Of a stretch of 64,000 bases of DNA, positions 59,607-64,000 are shown piece after piece. A program made the position numbers and the translations under genes. The notes below the pieces were generated by a model that ran no database searches, was not told the origin of the DNA, and saw only the letters and a list, made by a program, of their open reading frames with translations. The stretch's first letter is position 1. Each line of letters starts with the position of its first letter. This DNA is from Paraburkholderia edwinii (GTDB lineage: Bacteria; Pseudomonadota; Gammaproteobacteria; Burkholderiales; Burkholderiaceae), in the NCBI RefSeq assembly GCF_019428685.1, contig NZ_CP080096.1, positions 1,612,001 through 1,676,000 on the forward strand, written 5' to 3'.

Positions 59607-60008
59607 ATGAGAAGCCGCCTGTCAGTTTTCAATCTGGTCGTCGCGCTGGGCCTTGTCGTGCTGATTTCGACGGCCTGTTCCAACAAGGACAGCGTGTTTT
59701 CAAGGCCGCCCGCGTTGACCATGCGCTCGCATGCATCGGTCGCGGCGGTGGCCGACTGCATCGCGGCGAGGTGGAGAGCCAGCGCGCGCCATCTGCACCG
59801 CGTGCGCCGGGACACGATCGTCACGTTGCAGGCACAATCCTTTTTCAGCGGCGTCAAGATCGGCGTGCGGCTAAGGCCGGGCTCCGGCGCGACGCTCGTT
59901 CAATTCTTCGAGCGGCGTGTCGCGGACCCGCTTTACGCGGCGATGGTGCGCGCTTGCGCGCTGCCCGCTGGAACGATCGCGCCGGCGAACGTTAAGCGAG
60001 ACGGGTAG
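59607..60008 (+). CDS. Probable lipoprotein, 133 aa
   Basis: The N-terminus MRSRLSVFNLVVALGLVVLI followed by STACSNKD fits a lipoprotein signal, with Cys22 or thereabouts as the lipidated residue. The mature part (ASVAAVADCIAARWRASARH, VTLQAQSFFSGVKIGVRLRP) is basic, and the family is not recognised. A longer frame begins at 59520 but would bury the signal. No clear ribosome site is visible. Confidence 0.6.
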   Translation: MRSRLSVFNLVVALGLVVLISTACSNKDSVFSRPPALTMRSHASVAAVADCIAARWRASARHLHRVRRDTIVTLQAQSFFSGVKIGVRLRPGSGATLVQFFERRVADPLYAAMVRACALPAGTIAPANVKRDG

Positions 60009-60148
60009 ATTCCGCGCGGTGCGGCTCGCGCGGCTCGCCGTTCGTGTCTCGCAGTTCGCAGCTCGCAAGTTACGGTCTGCGGCCTTTTGGCCTTCGAGGC
60101 GGGTTTGTTACCCTATCCCGTCTTCCATCATCGTGGAGCCTCGCCGCC

Positions 60149-61888
60149 ATGCCCGATTCCCGGAAGCGAAGCCCTTTCACGCGCACGGCAGGAGTAGGGC
60201 ATGCCTACCCGAAGGGGCGCTCGGCCGTCGTGGCGGCCGCGTTCGCCCTGGCGTTCGTCGCGCTCCTGCTACGCGCGTTCTGGGTTCAATGCGTCGACTA
60301 TGGCTTTTATCAATGGCAGGGCGACCTGCGGCAGGTGCGCGATTTCCAGATTCATGCGATGCGCGGGCGGCTACTCGATCGGGACGGTCACCCGCTCGCG
60401 CTAAGCTTGCCCACGCGTACGCTTTGGATCGATTCGAGCGACGTCGGCGATGTTTCGGCCGGCAAGGCCTCTGCCGTCGCTTCGTTGCTAGGTCTTGACG
60501 CCGCACGCGTTCGCTCGCTCTTCGACGCGCATCGCCCCTTTGCGTATCTGAAGCGTCAGGTGTCCGATGCCGTCGCGCAACGCGCGATGCGTCTCGATGT
60601 GCCGGGGCTCTATATGGCCCGCGACTATCGCCGCTTCTATCCCGAAGGCGGCATCGCAGCCCACGTGACCGGCTTCGCCGGCGTCGACGGCGTCGGGCAG
60701 GAAGGCATGGAGCGCGTCGATAACCGGCTTCTGACCGGCGTCGACGGCAATCGGCGCGTGCTGCGCGACGCGCACGGACGCGTCATCGATACGGTGTCGC
60801 TCGTCAAGGCGAAAGCCGGCGCAGACGTTCGGCTCTCGATCGATCAGGCGATCCAGTACGAAGCGTTCAAGGCGGTCAGAGAGGCCGTGCAGGGCAGCGG
60901 CGCGCGCGCGGGGTCGGCGATCGTGCTCGACGCGCATACCGGCGAAATTCTCGCGCTCGCGAACTGGCCGACCTACGATCCGAATCGGCGGTCCGCGCGC
61001 CACGGAGACGGGGTGCGCGACCGCGCGGTGACCGATGTGTTCGAGCCCGGGTCGGTGCTAAAGCCCTTTACGATCGCGCTCGCGCTCGAGCATGGCGTGG
61101 TCGAGCCGGGATCGATCGTGCCGACCGACGGCGGGCGTTTGCGCCTCGACGGCGCCGTGATTCACGACGACAAAAACTTCGGCACGCTGACGGTTTCTCA
61201 GGTGATCCAGAAGTCGAGCAACGTCGGCACGACGAAGATCGCGCTCCTGCTGACGCCGCGCGACATGTGGACCAATTTTCGCGCGGTCGGGCTCGGACGG
61301 CCGCCGGTTGCGGGTCTGCCCGGCGCTGCTGCGGGCAATTTGCGGGCCTATGCTCACTGGCGGCGCATCGAGCAAGCCACGATGTCGTACGGGTACGGCT
61401 TATCGGCCTCGCTGCTGCAGCTTGCGCAGGCCTACACCACGTTCGCCAACGACGGCGTGTTCGTGCCCGCCTCGATTCGGCCGGTCGGCCCCGCGCCGAT
61501 ACACGGCCGGCGCGTCTACCGCACGCATGTCGCGCGCGAGGTCAGGGCGATGCTCGCGACCGTGGTCTCGGATGACGGCACGGCGCCCGAGGCGTCCGTG
61601 CCCGGCTACACGGCGGCGGGGAAGACAGGCACCGCCTATCGCTGGACGCCGCGCGGATACGACCACAGCGCGTATCGCGCGTCGTTCGTCGGCATGGTGC
61701 CCGCGGACGCGCCGCGCGTCGTTATCGCAGTGTCGATCGACCGTCCGCGGCGCGGCTCGCACTTCGGCGGCGCGGTTTCGGGCCCGGTGTTCTCCGCCAT
61801 CGCGGCGCGTACGATGAGCATTCTGAACGTGATGCCCGACAACCCCGGCGATCATTTCGTCTCGACCCCGCGCGAACCGGCGACGTGA
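60149..61888 (+). CDS. Class B penicillin-binding protein (FtsI/PBP3-like)
   Basis: This 579-aa transpeptidase has one membrane anchor (about residues 25-45, AVVAAAFALAFVALLLRAFW), a PBP dimerisation domain and a transpeptidase domain with SVLK (S302, K305), SSN (356-358) and KTG (492-494). It crosslinks peptidoglycan in the periplasm. The surrounding genes are not the division (dcw) cluster, so this is probably a second FtsI paralogue with an accessory role. GGAG lies nine bases before the ATG; a longer frame starts at 60044. No PASTA domain is present. Confidence 0.9.
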   Translation: MPDSRKRSPFTRTAGVGHAYPKGRSAVVAAAFALAFVALLLRAFWVQCVDYGFYQWQGDLRQVRDFQIHAMRGRLLDRDGHPLALSLPTRTLWIDSSDVGDVSAGKASAVASLLGLDAARVRSLFDAHRPFAYLKRQVSDAVAQRAMRLDVPGLYMARDYRRFYPEGGIAAHVTGFAGVDGVGQEGMERVDNRLLTGVDGNRRVLRDAHGRVIDTVSLVKAKAGADVRLSIDQAIQYEAFKAVREAVQGSGARAGSAIVLDAHTGEILALANWPTYDPNRRSARHGDGVRDRAVTDVFEPGSVLKPFTIALALEHGVVEPGSIVPTDGGRLRLDGAVIHDDKNFGTLTVSQVIQKSSNVGTTKIALLLTPRDMWTNFRAVGLGRPPVAGLPGAAAGNLRAYAHWRRIEQATMSYGYGLSASLLQLAQAYTTFANDGVFVPASIRPVGPAPIHGRRVYRTHVAREVRAMLATVVSDDGTAPEASVPGYTAAGKTGTAYRWTPRGYDHSAYRASFVGMVPADAPRVVIAVSIDRPRRGSHFGGAVSGPVFSAIAARTMSILNVMPDNPGDHFVSTPREPAT

Positions 61889-62295
61889 GTGCGGCGCTCG
61901 GTTGACTGCCCTGCGTGACGAGCGTGCCGTCCCGCGTCGATGGCGCTGTCCGATGTGTGCACGGCAATGCTCGATTGCGCCGCACGACCCGTGCGCTGCG
62001 CTTCTTACTCTGCTCGACGTGCCGCCCATGCAATTGGGGCCGGTAGAATCGCGCGGATTTTAAGCCTCGTTTAAGTTTCACTTAAGCTTCGCACCTTACG
62101 GTTTGGCCTTCCCCGACCTCATGGCCAAGCCAGCCGTCTCCATGCCGTCGCTACCATTCAGTCGATTCGCCGCGCACGTCGTTCGTGCGTGCGTGCAGCG
62201 GGAATAGGGGCAGTGCGCTCGCCGTCACACGCCGATGCGCACCTGCCGCAAGCAGGCTCGTCGATCCCGCTCCCTGTTTTTCCGCTTTCTTCTCC
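61889..62295. promoter_or_regulatory. Gap between PBP gene and M23 peptidase gene
   Basis: Over 400 bases without a supported gene. It holds the triple YTTAAG box at 62059-62086 inside an AT-rich stretch (62055-62095). The M23 gene could start as early as 62185. Confidence 0.45.
62059..62086 (+). promoter_or_regulatory. Triple PmrA-type box (YTTAAG-N5 repeated)
   Basis: TTTAAG-cctcg-TTTAAG-tttca-CTTAAG gives three hexamers spaced exactly 11 bases apart. The PmrA (BasR) box is YTTAAK-N5-YTTAAK, bound by an OmpR-family dimer on one face of the helix. Its position, about 210 bases before the M23 start (100 before the earliest possible start), suits activation. Confidence 0.55.
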
Positions 62296-63507
62296 ATGCC
62301 TTTTCCCGTCGTGGCGGCGCTTTCGACGCGCGCCAGCAAAGTCATACTCCTCTGTGCGATCAGTTCGGCCTGCACAGCGTTGCTGATCAACGAGCCGTTT
62401 TCCGTCCCCCATACGAAGCCGCGTGCCGATAGCGACGATGCGGACGCGTTGCCCGCGCAACCGATGAGCCGCGATGCCGATGCCGATGCGTCGCGCGCCG
62501 CGCGCTCGGCTGAGGCGTCGAACCTGGCGTCGAGCGCGCCGGAGAATGCGGCCGTGGCATCGAGCCGGGCGTCGAGCGCGCCGGCGATCGCAACTGCCGC
62601 TGATGCCGCTTCAAGCGTTGCCTCCGCCGATAGCGGCGCAAACGCTGCGAGTGGCGCAAGCGGCGCCGCACCCGCGCCGCCTTCGATGACGGTGCGCACC
62701 GTGCCCTTGCAAACGAGCTTCGACGATGCGCTGAAGCGTCTGGGCGTCGACGCGCGCACGGCCTCGCTGCTCGAGCGTTCGTATGCGGGTGTGATCGACT
62801 TTCGCCGCGATTTGCGGCAGGGCGATACAGTCAGCGTGGTGCTCGCGCCGCGCGCACCCAGCGGGCCTGGTGACGCAAGAGCGGGCACCACAGCCGATGC
62901 AGCGAAACCCGTGGTGCGTGAGCCCCTCGCGGTGCGTGTGCAGCATGGCGCCGCGTCGCACGATCTGTTTCTGCATCGCAATCTGCAGGGCGAACCGTTC
63001 TATTACACGAAGCGCGGCACAACCGCCACGCCGTCGTTTGCGCGCTATCCGCTTGCGTACACGCGCGTGTCGTCGGGCTTCGCGCTGCGCCGCCTCGACC
63101 CGGTGACGCGTCGTTGGCAGAGCCACGACGGCGTCGATCTCGCGGCGCCGGCCGGTACGCCCGTGCATGCGACCGCGCGCGGCACGGTCGCGTTTATCGG
63201 CCGCGAGACCGGCTACGGCAGGATCGTCGTGCTCGACAACATGCCGCCGTATCAGACCGCGTTCGCGCATCTGTCGCGTTTCGCGAAAGGTTTGCACATC
63301 GGCAGCCACGTGCATCGCGGGCAGGTGATCGGCTATGTCGGCTCGAGCGGCTGGGCCACGGGCCCGCATCTGCATTTCGAGGTGCGCGTCAACGACGTGC
63401 CGCGCGATCCGCTCACGGTTGCCTTGCCCGGCGACGGCTCGGGGCTGCACGGCGATGAACGCAAGCGCTTCGCCGCGCAGGCGCGGCGTCTGTCGGCGCT
63501 GCTATGA
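62296..63507 (+). CDS. M23 family peptidase (LytM-type endopeptidase)
   Basis: This 403-aa protein has an N-terminal membrane/signal segment (KVILLCAISSACTALLI) and a long Ala/Ser/Asp-rich linker (about residues 40-130) with internally repeated codon blocks. A beta-rich region precedes an M23 catalytic domain with SHDGVDLAAPAGTPVHA, HRGQVIGYVGSSG and GPHLHFEV, so the zinc ligands H, D and H are intact. It should cut peptide crosslinks in peptidoglycan. The start at 62296 is uncertain (62185 is possible). Its stop overlaps the next gene (ATGA). Confidence 0.88.
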   Translation: MPFPVVAALSTRASKVILLCAISSACTALLINEPFSVPHTKPRADSDDADALPAQPMSRDADADASRAARSAEASNLASSAPENAAVASSRASSAPAIATAADAASSVASADSGANAASGASGAAPAPPSMTVRTVPLQTSFDDALKRLGVDARTASLLERSYAGVIDFRRDLRQGDTVSVVLAPRAPSGPGDARAGTTADAAKPVVREPLAVRVQHGAASHDLFLHRNLQGEPFYYTKRGTTATPSFARYPLAYTRVSSGFALRRLDPVTRRWQSHDGVDLAAPAGTPVHATARGTVAFIGRETGYGRIVVLDNMPPYQTAFAHLSRFAKGLHIGSHVHRGQVIGYVGSSGWATGPHLHFEVRVNDVPRDPLTVALPGDGSGLHGDERKRFAAQARRLSALL

Positions 63508-64000
63508 GGCACGCTTTGCCGCTTTTGCTACCTGCGTTGCCAAAGCCGCCGCGGCCGCCGCGGCGCCCGGGCCTGTTTGTGCCTCGCGCGCCGCGCATGC
63601 GGCAACTCCTCACGGTGGTCGTGATCCTCGCGTGCCTCGTTCCCGCACTCGTGCTCGCGAAGCGCGCGATGCCGCGGCCGGCCGTGCTGGCCCGCGCGGC
63701 GATGGTCGTCGATCTCGCGACCGGCCGCACGCTTTACGCGAAACATGCGGACCAACGGTTGCCGATCGCGTCGCTGACCAAGCTGCTCACCGCGATGGTC
63801 GTGCTCGATTCGAAACGCTCGCTGCTGCGCCCCGCGCGCATCACGAACGACGACGTCGATCGTCTGAAGTGGTCGCGCTCGCGTCTGCCCGTGGGCTCGC
63901 TGCTGTTGCGCAAGACCATGCTGCATATCGCGCTGATGTCGTCGGAGAACCGCGCGGCGTTTGCGTTGAGCCGCGACTATGCGGGCGGGCGGGGCGGCTT
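63504..64000 (+). CDS. pbpG: D-alanyl-D-alanine endopeptidase/carboxypeptidase, PBP7-like (S11), cut by window edge
   Basis: The first 165 codons are visible. A Pro/Arg-rich cytoplasmic start is followed by a membrane/signal segment (QLLTVVVILACLVPALVLA) and the S11 domain with MVVDLATGRTLYAK, the catalytic SLTK in IASLTKLLTAMV, and SEN of the SxN motif in MSSENRAAFALSR. The spacing matches PbpG-type endopeptidases. The ATG overlaps the M23 stop, so the two peptidoglycan hydrolases are coupled. The KTG motif lies beyond the window. The symbol is by similarity. Confidence 0.82.
   Translation, partial: MRHALPLLLPALPKPPRPPRRPGLFVPRAPRMRQLLTVVVILACLVPALVLAKRAMPRPAVLARAAMVVDLATGRTLYAKHADQRLPIASLTKLLTAMVVLDSKRSLLRPARITNDDVDRLKWSRSRLPVGSLLLRKTMLHIALMSSENRAAFALSRDYAGGRGG

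Noticed and set aside
1..64000. tRNA, rRNA, insertion sequences, integrases or attachment sites
   Set aside because: Read on both strands; no cloverleaf with conserved TTCAA/GGTTC arm, transposase or integrase motif was found. A dedicated tRNA scan could still find one I missed.

Overview
The window reads as chromosomal DNA of a high-GC betaproteobacterium in the family Burkholderiaceae, most like Paraburkholderia, Caballeronia or Trinickia. The signs are three small DUF4148-type exported proteins, five LysR regulators spread among short catabolic operons, and a VirK-type protein. This is inferred from gene content; no rRNA marker is present. I saw no tRNA, rRNA, insertion sequence, prophage or CRISPR array. 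Genes are dense, mostly short operons with ATGA-type stop/start overlaps.

Layout. 1-3.4 kb (minus strand): a TetR regulator cut by the left edge, a tautomerase, a luciferase-like monooxygenase and an exported metallo-hydrolase. 3.6-6.2 kb: a GFA-fold protein, then an OmpR-type response regulator with its sensor kinase, closed by a strong hairpin. 6.2-7.1 kb: two DUF4148 paralogues that share a C-terminal cysteine motif. 7.5-16 kb: an FAD monooxygenase, an alcohol-dehydrogenase-like oxidoreductase, a VirK-like protein, two LysR regulators, an exported protein of unknown function and a YcaQ-type DNA glycosylase, whose 3' end abuts the C-terminal stump of a deleted SDR gene. 16.2-24.5 kb: an SDR diverges from a six-gene operon (FAS1/MaoC-like hydratase, acyl-CoA dehydrogenase, class III CoA-transferase, MmgE/PrpD protein, CitE-like lyase, MFS transporter). 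Its composition matches the itaconate degradation locus of Pseudomonas aeruginosa. 24.6-27.1 kb: one very large protein with beta-rich and glycosidase-like parts and visibly lower GC. 27.5-30.2 kb: etfBA and a divergent LysR gene.

30.5-35.2 kb: glcDEF (glycolate oxidase) with a symmetric operator in front and a FadR-type regulator behind, suited to glycolate or lactate oxidation. 35.5-43.5 kb: a LysR gene, a DUF4148 protein, an NTF2-fold protein, two unknowns, and a LysR-controlled operon (NIPSNAP, D-2-hydroxyacid dehydrogenase, MFS). 43.7-52.2 kb: a lipoamide-dehydrogenase-like flavoprotein, FKBP isomerase, an MscS channel with a cyclic-nucleotide domain, a three-module PNPOx/FNR/ferredoxin fusion, a GST, and a TlpA/DUF302 pair. 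52.2-54.2 kb: two tandem paralogues resembling secreted effectors. 54.4-58.9 kb: an FCD-type GntR regulator facing an MFS/MmgE-PrpD operon that includes a half-length PrpD paralogue; its AGTGTnnACACT operators are visible. 59-64 kb: two small exported proteins, then a cell-wall cluster (FtsI-type PBP, M23 peptidase, PBP7-like S11 peptidase cut by the right edge), with a PmrA-type box ahead of the M23 gene.

The observations I would look at first are the tandem effector-like paralogues, the large glycosidase-like protein, the paired full- and half-length MmgE/PrpD genes with their operators, the triple YTTAAG box, and a recurring pattern of short tandem repeats that begin exactly at stop codons.
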